In this document: positions 25,875 to 34,120 of the stretch, in pieces
How the letters are laid out: every line of letters starts with the position of its first letter
Numbering within the stretch: position 1 is the first letter of the stretch
Origin: Bacteroidia bacterium
GTDB taxonomy: Bacteria > Bacteroidota > Bacteroidia > 2-12-FULL-35-15
Reading direction: 5' to 3'
DNA length: 45,088 nucleotides
Assembly: GCA_016786925.1 (NCBI GenBank)
Contig: JAEUTU010000002.1
Span: forward strand, 1-45,088
Notes under the pieces: model-generated
Told to the model about the DNA's origin: nothing
The model's database searches: none
Seen by the model: only the letters and a program-made list of their open reading frames with translations
Program-made: the position numbers and the translations under genes

Positions 25875-26329
25875 TGGACAAATTAAACTTCTTAAAAAAC
25901 GAATTCCCAACATTAGTAGCGAAATTACAAGCAGATGCAAGAGGTACTTGGGGTGTTTTGAATGCGCAACAAATGGTGGAACACATGAGCGATTCCATCA
26001 GCTTCGCAACAGGAAAGAATAATCAAAAACTGATCTCTCCTGTTGAGAAAGTAGATGTATTCAAAGCATTCGCCATGAGTGATAAAGAATTTAAGCCCAA
26101 TACGCCCAACTCATTAATGTCCGAAACGCCTGCTCCGGCAAAGCATAACACGATGCAAGCATCCATTGATGAATTGAACGCAACAATTTCGGATTTCATT
26201 CAATATTTTGAGAGCAACAAAGGAGCAACATTAACCAATCCTTTTTTCGGAGAATTAAATTTCGAAGAATGGACACATCTGCTTTACAAACACGCAGTGC
26301 ATCATTGCAAACAATTCGGCTTACTGTAA
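25874..26329 (+). CDS. DUF1569 / DinB-like four-helix protein
   Basis: A 151-residue helical protein. WGVLNAQQMVEHM near residue 26 and EWTHLLYKHAVHHCKQFG at the C-terminus give the spaced His residues expected for a DinB-superfamily metal site (His37, His139 and His143/His144 region). DUF1569 proteins may be metal-dependent thiol S-transferase-like enzymes, but function is unknown. It is translationally coupled to the unknown gene before it, and a terminator follows directly, so this is the end of the unit that starts at or before paaY. Confidence 0.78.
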   Translation: MDKLNFLKNEFPTLVAKLQADARGTWGVLNAQQMVEHMSDSISFATGKNNQKLISPVEKVDVFKAFAMSDKEFKPNTPNSLMSETPAPAKHNTMQASIDELNATISDFIQYFESNKGATLTNPFFGELNFEEWTHLLYKHAVHHCKQFGLL

Positions 26330-26358
26330 ACTGACGAATATCAGTTTTCTACTTTTTA
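26328..26358 (+). terminator. Terminator after the DUF1569 gene
   Basis: AAACTGA / TCAGTTT stem with a 6-base loop starting within the stop codon, followed by a short T-tract. Ends the paaY-to-DUF1569 unit. Confidence 0.6.
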
Positions 26359-26366
26359 AAATAATC

Positions 26367-26374
26367 GATATTTG
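26367..26374 (+). promoter_or_regulatory. -7 box upstream of the U32 gene
   Basis: GATATTTG followed by C, one mismatch from TAnnTTTG, with a T-rich -33 region (26345-26348) 18 bases upstream. Leader to the ATG at 26403 is about 25 bases. Confidence 0.45.
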
Positions 26375-26402
26375 CGGTCTTAATTATTAATGCATACTGC
26401 AA

Positions 26403-27641
26403 ATGCAAACAAATAAAGTAGAATTAATGGCCCCGGCAGGGTCGTTTGAATCCCTTATGGCTGCCATAAAAGCAGGCGCCAACTCCGTTTATTTTGGTAT
26501 TGAACAGTTGAACATGCGGGCTCGCTCCAGCAACAACTTTACCATCGATGATCTGGCAAAGATCGCTCAGATCTGCAAAGAGAACGGACTCAAAAGTTAT
26601 CTTACACTGAATACCATCGTTTATGATCACGACATCAGCTTGATGAAAACGATCGTGGATGCTGCTAAAAACAATGGTATCGATGCTATTATCGCATCCG
26701 ACCATGCGGTGTTCAATTATGCAAAAAAAACAGGCGTTCGTGTTCACATCTCCACTCAAGCCAATATTTCTAATATCGACAGTATCGAATTTTTTGCCGA
26801 TTATGCCGATGTGATGGTAATGGCACGTGAACTAAGTTTAAAACAAGTTGCTGCGATCACCCGTGAGATCAAAAGAAGAAACATCACAGGACCTTCCGGA
26901 GAGTTGGTACGCGTGGAGATCTTCGCGCACGGTGCACTCTGCATGGCAGTTTCAGGCAAATGCTACTTGAGTTTACACTCCAATTTCGCATCAGCCAACC
27001 GTGGTGCATGCATTCAAAATTGTAGAAGAAATTATGTAGTGATCGATAAGGAAGAAGGTGTTGAATTTGAGATCGACAATGAATACATCATGTCGGCAAA
27101 AGACCTTTGCACCATCGATTTTCTGGATAAAGTGATCGATGCAGGTGTTACCGTATTGAAAATAGAAGGTCGCGGACGAAGCGCGGATTATGTATATACC
27201 GTGATCAAATGTTACCGCGAAGCCATTGATGCCTATTACGATGGCACTTATGGACCGGAGAAATTTGAAGAATGGAAAACACGTTTGTCAACGGTATTCA
27301 ACCGCGGCTTTTGGGATGGCTATTATCTCGGACGCACTATGGGAGAATGGAGTAATGAATATGGTTCAAAGGCCACCAAAAAGAAGATCTATATCGGCAA
27401 AGGCTTGAAATATTATGAAAATGCAGGTGTAGCCGAATTTAAGCTAGAATCGCATACACTCTCTTTAGGAGATGAAATACTGGTTACGGGTCCAACCACC
27501 GGAATTGTCCAAACCTTTGTGGATGAGATAAGGGTGGAAGATAAAACAGCAGATAAGATCGGAAAAGGCACTGTTTTTACCGTAAAAATGGAAGAAAAAG
27601 TCCGTCCTTCCGACAAACTATATAAACTGGTAGATGCCTGA
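26403..27641 (+). CDS. U32 family RNA hydroxylase-type protein (TrhP-like)
   Basis: A 412-residue protein of the peptidase U32 family: LMAPAGSFESLMAAIKAGA at the N-terminus, then EIFAHGALCMAVSGKC and GACIQNCRRNY. Cys180, Cys187, Cys203 and Cys207 match the four Cys thought to hold an Fe-S cluster. Despite the name, characterised members such as TrhP (YegQ) and RlhA (YdcP) hydroxylate tRNA U34 or 23S rRNA C2501. The GALCMAVSGKC form and the length point to the TrhP side, but RlhA-like activity cannot be excluded. Its stop overlaps the ferredoxin start (TGATG), which suggests the ferredoxin feeds it electrons. Confidence 0.9.
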   Translation: MQTNKVELMAPAGSFESLMAAIKAGANSVYFGIEQLNMRARSSNNFTIDDLAKIAQICKENGLKSYLTLNTIVYDHDISLMKTIVDAAKNNGIDAIIASDHAVFNYAKKTGVRVHISTQANISNIDSIEFFADYADVMVMARELSLKQVAAITREIKRRNITGPSGELVRVEIFAHGALCMAVSGKCYLSLHSNFASANRGACIQNCRRNYVVIDKEEGVEFEIDNEYIMSAKDLCTIDFLDKVIDAGVTVLKIEGRGRSADYVYTVIKCYREAIDAYYDGTYGPEKFEEWKTRLSTVFNRGFWDGYYLGRTMGEWSNEYGSKATKKKIYIGKGLKYYENAGVAEFKLESHTLSLGDEILVTGPTTGIVQTFVDEIRVEDKTADKIGKGTVFTVKMEEKVRPSDKLYKLVDA

Positions 27642-27871
27642 TGATCCGGATCACGCAACAAAGAGCGAAGTGCATTGGCTGTAATGCCTGTGTAGAAGCA
27701 GCCCATCACCGCTGGAGGATCTCTCGCAAGGATGGAAAATGCACTTTGGTGGGGGGCATAGACAAAAAAGGATTTTTTTCGGTTTTGGTAGGCGATGATG
27801 AATATGAGGATAATCTGATGGCCGCCAAACACTGTCCGGTAAACATCATCAAGGTTGAAAAGACCAAATAA
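27641..27871 (+). CDS. Small ferredoxin, single [4Fe-4S] type
   Basis: A 76-residue protein with Cys11, Cys14 and Cys17 in CIGCNAC and Cys65 followed by Pro in KHCPVNI. This is the CxxCxxC...CP pattern of a one-cluster ferredoxin. The start codon overlaps the U32 stop codon by one base, a strong sign of coupled translation. The likely role is electron delivery to the U32 protein, which is inference from the overlap. It lies 142 bases before rplS. Confidence 0.85.
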   Translation: MIRITQQRAKCIGCNACVEAAHHRWRISRKDGKCTLVGGIDKKGFFSVLVGDDEYEDNLMAAKHCPVNIIKVEKTK

Positions 27872-27934
27872 GGCACTGAAAAACAATAAATTACAATTAA
27901 GCCCACTGTTTTTTCAGAAATATTTATGGCAATG

Positions 27935-27965
27935 TTTCCCATTCTAAAAAAATGTTCTATATTTG
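27935..27965 (+). promoter_or_regulatory. Promoter of rplS
   Basis: TTTC at 27935-27938, 19 bases, then TATATTTG at 27958-27965 (exact TAnnTTTG). Spacing is normal. Leader to the rplS ATG is about 45 bases and is AT-rich. Confidence 0.62.
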
Positions 27966-28013
27966 CAGTCCTTTTTCGAGGTTATTAACAATTAATTATT
28001 AAAAAAAAGAGTC

Positions 28014-28364
28014 ATGAACGCTTTATTAAAATACGCAGAAGAGCAATTAGTAACAAAAGCTAATCACCCAAAATTCAAAGCTGGTGATACAGTTACTGTA
28101 CATTATAAAATTAAAGAAGGTGATAAAGAACGTGTTCAGCAGTACCAAGGCGTTGTTATTCAACGCAAAAATGGCGGTGCTACAGAATCATTCACAGTTC
28201 GTAAAATGAGCAACGGTGTTGGTGTAGAACGTGTTTTCCCTGTTCACTCTCCATACATTGATAAAGTAGAAGTAAATAAAGTAGGTGTTGTTCGTAGAGC
28301 TCGTTTGTTCTACTTACGTGAACTTACCGGAAAAGCTGCTCGTATCACTGAGAAAAAACAATAA
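28014..28364 (+). CDS. rplS: 50S ribosomal protein L19
   Basis: A 116-residue basic protein of normal L19 length. [40 protein letters not shown] and [16 protein letters not shown] are conserved L19 segments. L19 sits at the 30S-50S interface. Own promoter before it and a strong terminator after it; the upstream ferredoxin gene could read through. Confidence 0.98.
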   Translation: MNALLKYAEEQLVTKANHPKFKAGDTVTVHYKIKEGDKERVQQYQGVVIQRKNGGATESFTVRKMSNGVGVERVFPVHSPYIDKVEVNKVGVVRRARLFYLRELTGKAARITEKKQ

Positions 28365-28381
28365 TTTGTTATTACAATATC

Positions 28382-28416
28382 AAAACCCCTTTCCGTTTCA
28401 CGGATAGGGGTTTTTT
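28382..28416 (+). terminator. Intrinsic terminator after rplS
   Basis: Long stem AAAACCCCT-TCCG / CGGA-AGGGGTTTT with a short loop and six T at the end. prfC begins 12 bases later, so it needs read-through or its own promoter. Confidence 0.88.
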
Positions 28417-28428
28417 ATTTACATCTGC

Positions 28429-30018
28429 ATGTCATTAAAAGAAGAAATAGAAAGACGTAAGACCTTTGGTATCATTGCCCACCCCGATGCCGGTAAAACC
28501 ACATTGACTGAAAAATTACTATTGTTCGGTGGTGCAATTCAAACAGCAGGTGCGGTAAAATCCAACAAGATAAAAAAACATACAACCTCCGACTTTATGG
28601 AGATCGAACGTCAGCGTGGTATTTCCGTGGCTACCTCCGTAATGGGATTTGAATACAAAGGTATCAAGATCAATTTGCTGGATACACCCGGACACGAGGA
28701 TTTTGCTGAAGATACCTATCGTACGCTTACTGCAGTAGATAGTGTGATCATGTTGATCGACTGTGCCAAAGGGGTGGAGCCTCAAACCAGAAAATTATTA
28801 GAGGTTTGTCGCATGCGCAACACACCTGTGATCGTGTTCATCAATAAATTAGACCGTGAAGGGAAAGATCCATTTGATCTTTTAGAGGAGATAGAGAAAG
28901 AATTACGTATCGACCTTCGTCCTTTGAGTTGGCCGATCAGTATGGGAAAAACATTTAAAGGTGTTTACAACCTATATGAAAAAAGTTTGACCGTATTCAA
29001 TCCGGGGGAAAAACAAACATTGGAAAACTCCATTGAGATCAAAGATCTGAATGATGGAACACTGGATAAATTAATAGGTGAAGATTATGCGAATACACTT
29101 CGTAATGATGTAGAATTATTAGAGGCAGGTTATCCGAAATTTGACAAAGAAGAATATTTAGAAGCACTGGTATCGCCTGTTTATTTTGGTAGCGCGGTAA
29201 ATAATTTCGGAGTTCGCGAATTATTGGATTCCTTTATTGAGATCGCACCGGCACCAAGAGGAAGAAATACGGATACCAGAGAAGTGAATCCCGATGACAA
29301 GAATTTCAGTGGATTTGTGTTTAAGATCCATGCGAATTTGGATCCTAAGCACCGCGATCGTATTGCGTTTTTACGCATTGTATCAGGAAAATTTGAGCGG
29401 AACAAAAACTATTACCATGTGCGTGATAATAGAAATATGAAATTCTCCAATCCTACCGCTTTTATGGCACAGGATAAAAATGTGGTGGATGAAGCATACC
29501 CCGGAGATATCATTGGTTTATATGACTCTTCCAATTTCAAGATCGGTGATACACTAACAGAAGGAGAAAAATTCAATTTCAAAGGTATTCCTCAGTTCTC
29601 ACCGGAATTATTCCGTTATGTGGTGAATAAAGATCCAATGAAGACCAAGCAGCTGAATAAAGGCTTGGAGCAGTTAACTGATGAAGGTGTGGCACAGTTG
29701 TTCACCAAACGTACCGACAATAGAAAAGTACTGGGAACAGTGGGAGCACTTCAGTTTGAAGTTATTCAGCATCGTTTAAGAAGCGAGTATTCTGCTTCCT
29801 GCGATTATGAGAGTATCTCCTTGTATAAAGCGTGCTGGATCAGCAGCAAGGATAAGAAAAAACTGGACGATTTTATTTTCGAGAAAGCTCATCACATGGC
29901 AACCGATAAAGATGGCCGTCCGGTGTTCCTTGCAGAATCCGCATGGGCATTACAAATGGCCGAAGAAAAAAATCCGGATATTAAATTCCACTTTATCTCT
30001 GAGTTTAAAGAGGAGTAA
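28429..30018 (+). CDS. prfC: Peptide chain release factor 3
   Basis: A 529-residue translational GTPase. G1 is AHPDAGKTT (residues 17-25), DTPGHEDFAEDTYRTL is the G3 region, and NKLDREGKDPF contains the G4 motif. RF3-specific C-terminal segments such as LGTVGALQFEVIQHRL follow. RF3 removes RF1 and RF2 from the ribosome after termination. Start chosen as the first ATG after the rplS terminator. Confidence 0.97.
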   Translation: MSLKEEIERRKTFGIIAHPDAGKTTLTEKLLLFGGAIQTAGAVKSNKIKKHTTSDFMEIERQRGISVATSVMGFEYKGIKINLLDTPGHEDFAEDTYRTLTAVDSVIMLIDCAKGVEPQTRKLLEVCRMRNTPVIVFINKLDREGKDPFDLLEEIEKELRIDLRPLSWPISMGKTFKGVYNLYEKSLTVFNPGEKQTLENSIEIKDLNDGTLDKLIGEDYANTLRNDVELLEAGYPKFDKEEYLEALVSPVYFGSAVNNFGVRELLDSFIEIAPAPRGRNTDTREVNPDDKNFSGFVFKIHANLDPKHRDRIAFLRIVSGKFERNKNYYHVRDNRNMKFSNPTAFMAQDKNVVDEAYPGDIIGLYDSSNFKIGDTLTEGEKFNFKGIPQFSPELFRYVVNKDPMKTKQLNKGLEQLTDEGVAQLFTKRTDNRKVLGTVGALQFEVIQHRLRSEYSASCDYESISLYKACWISSKDKKKLDDFIFEKAHHMATDKDGRPVFLAESAWALQMAEEKNPDIKFHFISEFKEE

Positions 30019-30038
30019 AATGTTAATTCAATACTGAA

Positions 30039-30827
30039 ATGCATTTTAAAAAAGCCGTTTTTATACTTTTATTTCTTTTAAGCACTTCCACACTCATATC
30101 AAAGGTTGGTACTGACAGCCTTTTTACTATTGAATATAAAGCAACCGGCCTTACTTTTATAAATTATGAATTTATAGGATATTCGAACTTACTTCCAAAT
30201 TATTCAAACCGTGGTAAAGGAACAAGAATAAAAGAAGAATCTACAAATTACCTCTTTGATAATCATAGTATTCGAATCAAAAAACAATTCGGAAATGTTT
30301 TACTATTAGGAACCGGAACTTGCTATACAAAAGAACAAATATTAGGTATTCATTCGAACATGGAAAAGATCGATGGGGATACTGTTTGGTATCATAGCAT
30401 TTTTGGAACTATTACCTATCAATACATTGGTATTCCCGTTTTTGTGAGTGCAAAATTAAATTATACACCATCATTTAAAGCTTATTTTGAAGCAGGAATC
30501 AATTTTGATTTTATTTATTCAGAAATTCATGAAGAAACAAAAGATCTTAAATATGTAACTGTACATTCCGGAAGCGCTCCCCCTGTTAGACAAACCTATT
30601 TAATAAAAACCTACGAAACACATCCTCGTAAAGACCGAGCTAGCTTTAACAGGATAACACCATACTTAAGCATATCTTTTGAACGTTATTTGTATAAAAA
30701 CAAATTATCATTATCTGTAGGAAGTGTATTTTATTTCAGATCCTTTTATCAGGAACACAATACCGGAGAGTATATAAAAAACATACGGTTTTCCCCTCTA
30801 ACTCTGGGCGCTAACTTTCATTTCTGA
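30039..30827 (+). CDS. Outer-membrane beta-barrel-like protein, copy 1 of a tandem pair
   Basis: A 262-residue protein with a signal peptide (about 1-20) and alternating strands rich in aromatic residues, ending in Phe (LTLGANFHF), as outer-membrane barrels do. Repeated strand-turn patterns such as YIGIPVFVSAKLNY and FNRITPYLSISFERYLYKN support a small barrel. No named family is recognised. It is roughly two-thirds identical to the next gene, and the similarity continues about 15 bases upstream of the ATG, so the duplication included the start region. Confidence 0.75.
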   Translation: MHFKKAVFILLFLLSTSTLISKVGTDSLFTIEYKATGLTFINYEFIGYSNLLPNYSNRGKGTRIKEESTNYLFDNHSIRIKKQFGNVLLLGTGTCYTKEQILGIHSNMEKIDGDTVWYHSIFGTITYQYIGIPVFVSAKLNYTPSFKAYFEAGINFDFIYSEIHEETKDLKYVTVHSGSAPPVRQTYLIKTYETHPRKDRASFNRITPYLSISFERYLYKNKLSLSVGSVFYFRSFYQEHNTGEYIKNIRFSPLTLGANFHF

Positions 30828-30860
30828 AACAATAAATAAAACAAAAACAACATTTTTCTG

Positions 30861-30868
30861 TACATTTG
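30861..30868 (+). promoter_or_regulatory. -7 box upstream of copy 2
   Basis: TACATTTG, an exact TAnnTTTG match, 32 bases before the second barrel gene. No TTTG at the right -33 distance. Lets copy 2 be expressed apart from copy 1. Confidence 0.45.
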
Positions 30869-30899
30869 AAGAGAAGCATGATTTTAATTCTACAATGAA

Positions 30900-31691
30900 A
30901 TGTATTTAAAAAAAGCTGTTTTTATTTTCTCATTTCTATTTAGCACTTCCACACTCATATCAAAGGATGGTACAGACAGCCTTTTTTCTATTGAATATAA
31001 AACAACTGCATTTACTTTTATTAAACATCAATTCACCGAGTTTTCCAATAACAATATAAAAATCATAGATTTTCAATCTTTTAAAAACAGAATTAGAAAT
31101 AATTCAAACAACAATATTTTTGACATACACACTTTACGTATTAAAAAAGGGCTAGGTAAATACATAGTTTTAGGAACGGGAGTCAATCATACAAAAGAAA
31201 GATTCCCTGGCATAAATGGTAATACCTTAAAAACAGAGAATGATACAACTTGGTCTCACACAATAGGAAGCGCTATCACCTATAAATACATAGGTATTCC
31301 GCTATTTGTAAGCGCTCAATTAAATTACACCAAATTTTTTAAAGCTCATTTTGAAGCAGGTGTAAATTTTGATTTTATTTATTCAGAAATCCATGAAGAA
31401 ACAAAAGATTACAAATTCTATTACGTTTACACAGGCAATGCGCCACCGGTAACTGAAACTGTAATATTAAAAACCTACGATACAAATCCCCGTAAAGACA
31501 GACTCAGTTTTAACAGGATAACACCTTATTTAAGTATTTCTTTTGAGCGTTATTTGTTCAAGAATAAGCTATCATTAAATGTAGGAAGTGTTTTTTATTT
31601 CAAATCCATTTATCAGGAACACAATACAGGAGAGTATATTAAAAACATACGGTTTTCTCCTCTAACTTTGGGCGCCAACTTTCATTTCTAA
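30900..31691 (+). CDS. Outer-membrane beta-barrel-like protein, copy 2 of a tandem pair
   Basis: A 263-residue paralogue of the preceding gene, with the same signal peptide style and the same C-terminus (FSPLTLGANFHF). The first third has diverged most (a different loop around residues 35-70), and the last 70 residues are nearly the same. That pattern fits a barrel whose outer loops vary. Followed by a strong bidirectional terminator. Confidence 0.75.
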   Translation: MYLKKAVFIFSFLFSTSTLISKDGTDSLFSIEYKTTAFTFIKHQFTEFSNNNIKIIDFQSFKNRIRNNSNNNIFDIHTLRIKKGLGKYIVLGTGVNHTKERFPGINGNTLKTENDTTWSHTIGSAITYKYIGIPLFVSAQLNYTKFFKAHFEAGVNFDFIYSEIHEETKDYKFYYVYTGNAPPVTETVILKTYDTNPRKDRLSFNRITPYLSISFERYLFKNKLSLNVGSVFYFKSIYQEHNTGEYIKNIRFSPLTLGANFHF

Positions 31692-31694
31692 AAT

Positions 31695-31726
31695 AAAAAA
31701 CTCCCGCCATTTGGCGGGAGTTTTTT
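31695..31726. terminator. Bidirectional terminator between convergent gene pairs
   Basis: Perfect palindrome: A-tract, CTCCCGCC / GGCGGGAG, T-tract. Serves the rightward barrel pair and the leftward T9SS pair. Confidence 0.92.
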
Positions 31727-31747
31727 ATTTGATCTTAATTGATCTTA

Positions 31748-32812
31748 TTATTTAACGATCAATTTAGCAGTGCTGATTCCTGTTGCAGTTTGAACAGTTA
31801 CAGTATAGAAACCTTTTGCCATTTCAGCAGTGTTGATGAAAGCAAAATGACGGCCTTGAGCCTGGTTACCTTTGCTGATAGTGTTAACCAATTTACCGGT
31901 TAAGTCATAAACAGTAATAGTAACAGTTGTTTCAGCTGACAATTCGTAGTTTACTTGAACATTGTCTGTTGCAGGATTTGGGAATAAATTTAAACCTAAA
32001 TCTAATTTGTTCTCATTGATACCAACTGAGTGATCACCACGGATCATAACGTCATCTAATTCCATTAAGTTATCATCGTGAGAATCATGCAAGAAAGCAA
32101 TGAAGATCTTTTGACCTGCATACGCATCCAATGCAATAGAGAATGGACGTAATTGACCTCTGTGTGCAGGATTTGTTACCGCACCTGCAAAATCAATATA
32201 TGTACCATCTTGTCCGTGAACAAATGGAGTTGGAGTTCCACCTGAGAAACCAAATGTAGAGAAAGTTGTATCTGAACCTAAAGAGATACACTCTGCTGCG
32301 TTGAACAAAGTAGTTCCAAAGCTCAAATCACTGTTATCAGTAGTAGAGATCTTTACTTTGTAACCATCTAAATAACGTGGTGTTTGACGTGGAGCTGCTT
32401 TAAAGAATAAAGTATCGTGCGCACCTAATTGAACACTTGGAGTGATCAACCAGTTAAATTGAGCACCTGCAGCACCTTCACCATTGTTATTCCAAGAGTT
32501 AGCACCAATACAAGTATTCGTATCAGGGTTACTAACATCACCATAAACAGTTTCGTACTGATCTACAGTTGAAAAAGGCTGGATCGCAAACCAACCATCA
32601 GGACGGCTAGATCCGGAAGCATCAGGAATACCATCTGCATCATAAGAATACCAGTTAGCATCCACAGTGTTTGCTGGTGGAGGATTTCCATCATTGATCA
32701 ACAATGTGTCATAAAAACGGGTTAATTCGAAATCTTCGAATAGGATCGTATCTTGTGCAAAAGATACACTGGCTATAAATAAGCCTACAATTAAAGTGTA
32801 AAGTTTTTTCAT
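31748..32812 (-). CDS. T9SS-sorted choice-of-anchor-J (cleaved-adhesin-like) protein, copy A
   Basis: A 354-residue protein with a signal peptide (1-19, ending SVSFAQ), a jelly-roll choice-of-anchor-J region (about 20-262, FEDFELTRF, WLITPSVQLGAHDTL, FIAFLHDSHDDN, LDDVMIRG) and a type A T9SS C-terminal domain (about 268-354, LNLFPNPATDNVQV and final STAKLIVK). Such proteins are secreted or attached to the surface, often as adhesins or carbohydrate-binding parts. It is about 90 percent identical by eye to copy B; differences cluster in the middle third, and the last 85 residues differ at one position. Own -7 box TATATTTG at 32849-32842. Confidence 0.88.
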   Translation of the reverse strand: MKKLYTLIVGLFIASVSFAQDTILFEDFELTRFYDTLLINDGNPPPANTVDANWYSYDADGIPDASGSSRPDGWFAIQPFSTVDQYETVYGDVSNPDTNTCIGANSWNNNGEGAAGAQFNWLITPSVQLGAHDTLFFKAAPRQTPRYLDGYKVKISTTDNSDLSFGTTLFNAAECISLGSDTTFSTFGFSGGTPTPFVHGQDGTYIDFAGAVTNPAHRGQLRPFSIALDAYAGQKIFIAFLHDSHDDNLMELDDVMIRGDHSVGINENKLDLGLNLFPNPATDNVQVNYELSAETTVTITVYDLTGKLVNTISKGNQAQGRHFAFINTAEMAKGFYTVTVQTATGISTAKLIVK

Positions 32813-32866
32813 GTGAATATTTTATTGGGTTTTGTTACACACAAATATACACAAAATCCATAAAAC

Positions 32867-32898
32867 AAAAAAGCTCTGTGAAATTACTTTCACAGAGC
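32867..32898 (-). terminator. Terminator after copy B (minus strand)
   Basis: GCTCTGTGAAA / TTTCACAGAGC, an 11-base perfect stem with 4-base loop, followed on the minus strand by six T. It isolates copy B from copy A, each with its own promoter. Confidence 0.88.
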
Positions 32899-32919
32899 CT
32901 AATTTATTGAATATCAATA

Positions 32920-33981
32920 TTATTTAACGATCAATTTAGCAGTACTGATTCCTGTTGTAGTTTGAACAGTTACAGTATAGAAACCTTTTGCCATTTCAGC
33001 AGTGTTGATGAAAGCAAAATGACGGCCTTGAGCCTGGTTACCTTTGCTGATCGTGTTAACCAATTTACCGGTTAAGTCATATACAGTAATAGTAACAGTT
33101 GTTTCAGCTGACAATTCGTAGTTCACTTGAACATTGTCTGTTGCAGGATTTGGGAATAAATTTAAACCTAGGTCTAATTTGTTCTCATTGATACCTACAG
33201 CGTGGTTACCACGGATCATAACGTCATCTAACTCGATCAAGTTATCATCGTGAGAATCATGTAAGAAAGCGATGAAGATCTTTTGACCTGCGTACGCATC
33301 TAATGGAATAGAGAATGGACGTAATTCACCGTTATGAACCGGATTAGCACCGGAAGCAAACTCGATGTAGTTACCATCTTGTCCGTGAACAAATGGAGTT
33401 GGAGTTCCACCTGAGAATGTAAATGTAGAGAACGTTGTATCGCTACCTGTAGCAGTCATTTCAGCTGCGTTGAACAAAGTAGTATTGAAACTCAAATCAC
33501 TGTTATCAGTAGTAGAGATCTTTACTTTGTAACCATCCAAATAACGAGGAGTTTGGAATGGAGCTGATTTCCAAAACAATGTGTCATGAGCACCCAATTG
33601 AACACTTGGAGTGATCAACCAGTTGAACTCAGCACCTGCTGCACTCTCTCCGTTATTATTCCATGAGTTAGCTGCAATAGTAGTGTTTGTATCAGGATTA
33701 CTAACATCTCCATATACAGTCTCGTATTGGTCAACTAAAGCCCAAGGCTGAACAGCAAACCAACCATCGGGACGGCTTCCGCCTGAAGCATCAGGAATAC
33801 CATCAGCATCATAAGAATACCAATTAGCATCCACTGTGTTTGCTGGTGGAGGATTTCCATCATTGATCAACAATGTGTCATAAAAACGGGTTAATTCGAA
33901 ATCTTCGAATAGGATCGTATCTTGTGCAAAAGATACTCCGGCAATGAACAAACCGGCAATTAAAGTGTAGATTTTTTTCAT
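32920..33981 (-). CDS. T9SS-sorted choice-of-anchor-J (cleaved-adhesin-like) protein, copy B
   Basis: A 353-residue near-copy of the neighbouring protein, with the same signal peptide, anchor-J region and T9SS sorting domain. Most substitutions fall in three short patches (PWALVD, EMTATG, and SGANPVHNGEL), which suggests that exposed loops have diverged while the scaffold and the sorting domain are kept the same. It has the clearest promoter in this part of the window, so it may be the more highly expressed copy. Confidence 0.88.
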   Translation of the reverse strand: MKKIYTLIAGLFIAGVSFAQDTILFEDFELTRFYDTLLINDGNPPPANTVDANWYSYDADGIPDASGGSRPDGWFAVQPWALVDQYETVYGDVSNPDTNTTIAANSWNNNGESAAGAEFNWLITPSVQLGAHDTLFWKSAPFQTPRYLDGYKVKISTTDNSDLSFNTTLFNAAEMTATGSDTTFSTFTFSGGTPTPFVHGQDGNYIEFASGANPVHNGELRPFSIPLDAYAGQKIFIAFLHDSHDDNLIELDDVMIRGNHAVGINENKLDLGLNLFPNPATDNVQVNYELSAETTVTITVYDLTGKLVNTISKGNQAQGRHFAFINTAEMAKGFYTVTVQTTTGISTAKLIVK

Positions 33982-34015
33982 TTTAAATTTGGTTAGGGTT
34001 TATAGTTTATTAACG

Positions 34016-34047
34016 CAAATATAATAAAGATTTTTTGCTCTTTCAAA
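34016..34047 (-). promoter_or_regulatory. Promoter of copy B
   Basis: On the minus strand TTTG (34047-34044), 20 bases, TATATTTG (34023-34016). Both boxes match the Bacteroidota consensus exactly with normal spacing; leader about 28 bases. Confidence 0.72.
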
Positions 34048-34072
34048 ACAGAATTCTTTTAAGAAATTAGGT

Positions 34073-34100
34073 TTTGAAGCCTTTATAATCATTAAATTTG
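34073..34100 (+). promoter_or_regulatory. Promoter candidate for the 203-residue secreted protein
   Basis: TTTG (34073-34076), 16 bases, TAAATTTG (34093-34100). The -7 box is exact but the spacing is slightly short. Leader to the ATG at 34121 is about 15 bases. Confidence 0.5.
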
Positions 34101-34120
34101 ACTGTTTTTTTATTCTCCCA

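Noticed and set aside
26403..27641. Collagenase-type peptidase role for the U32 gene
   Set aside because: The four conserved Cys and the ferredoxin partner fit the RNA hydroxylation branch better than proteolysis.
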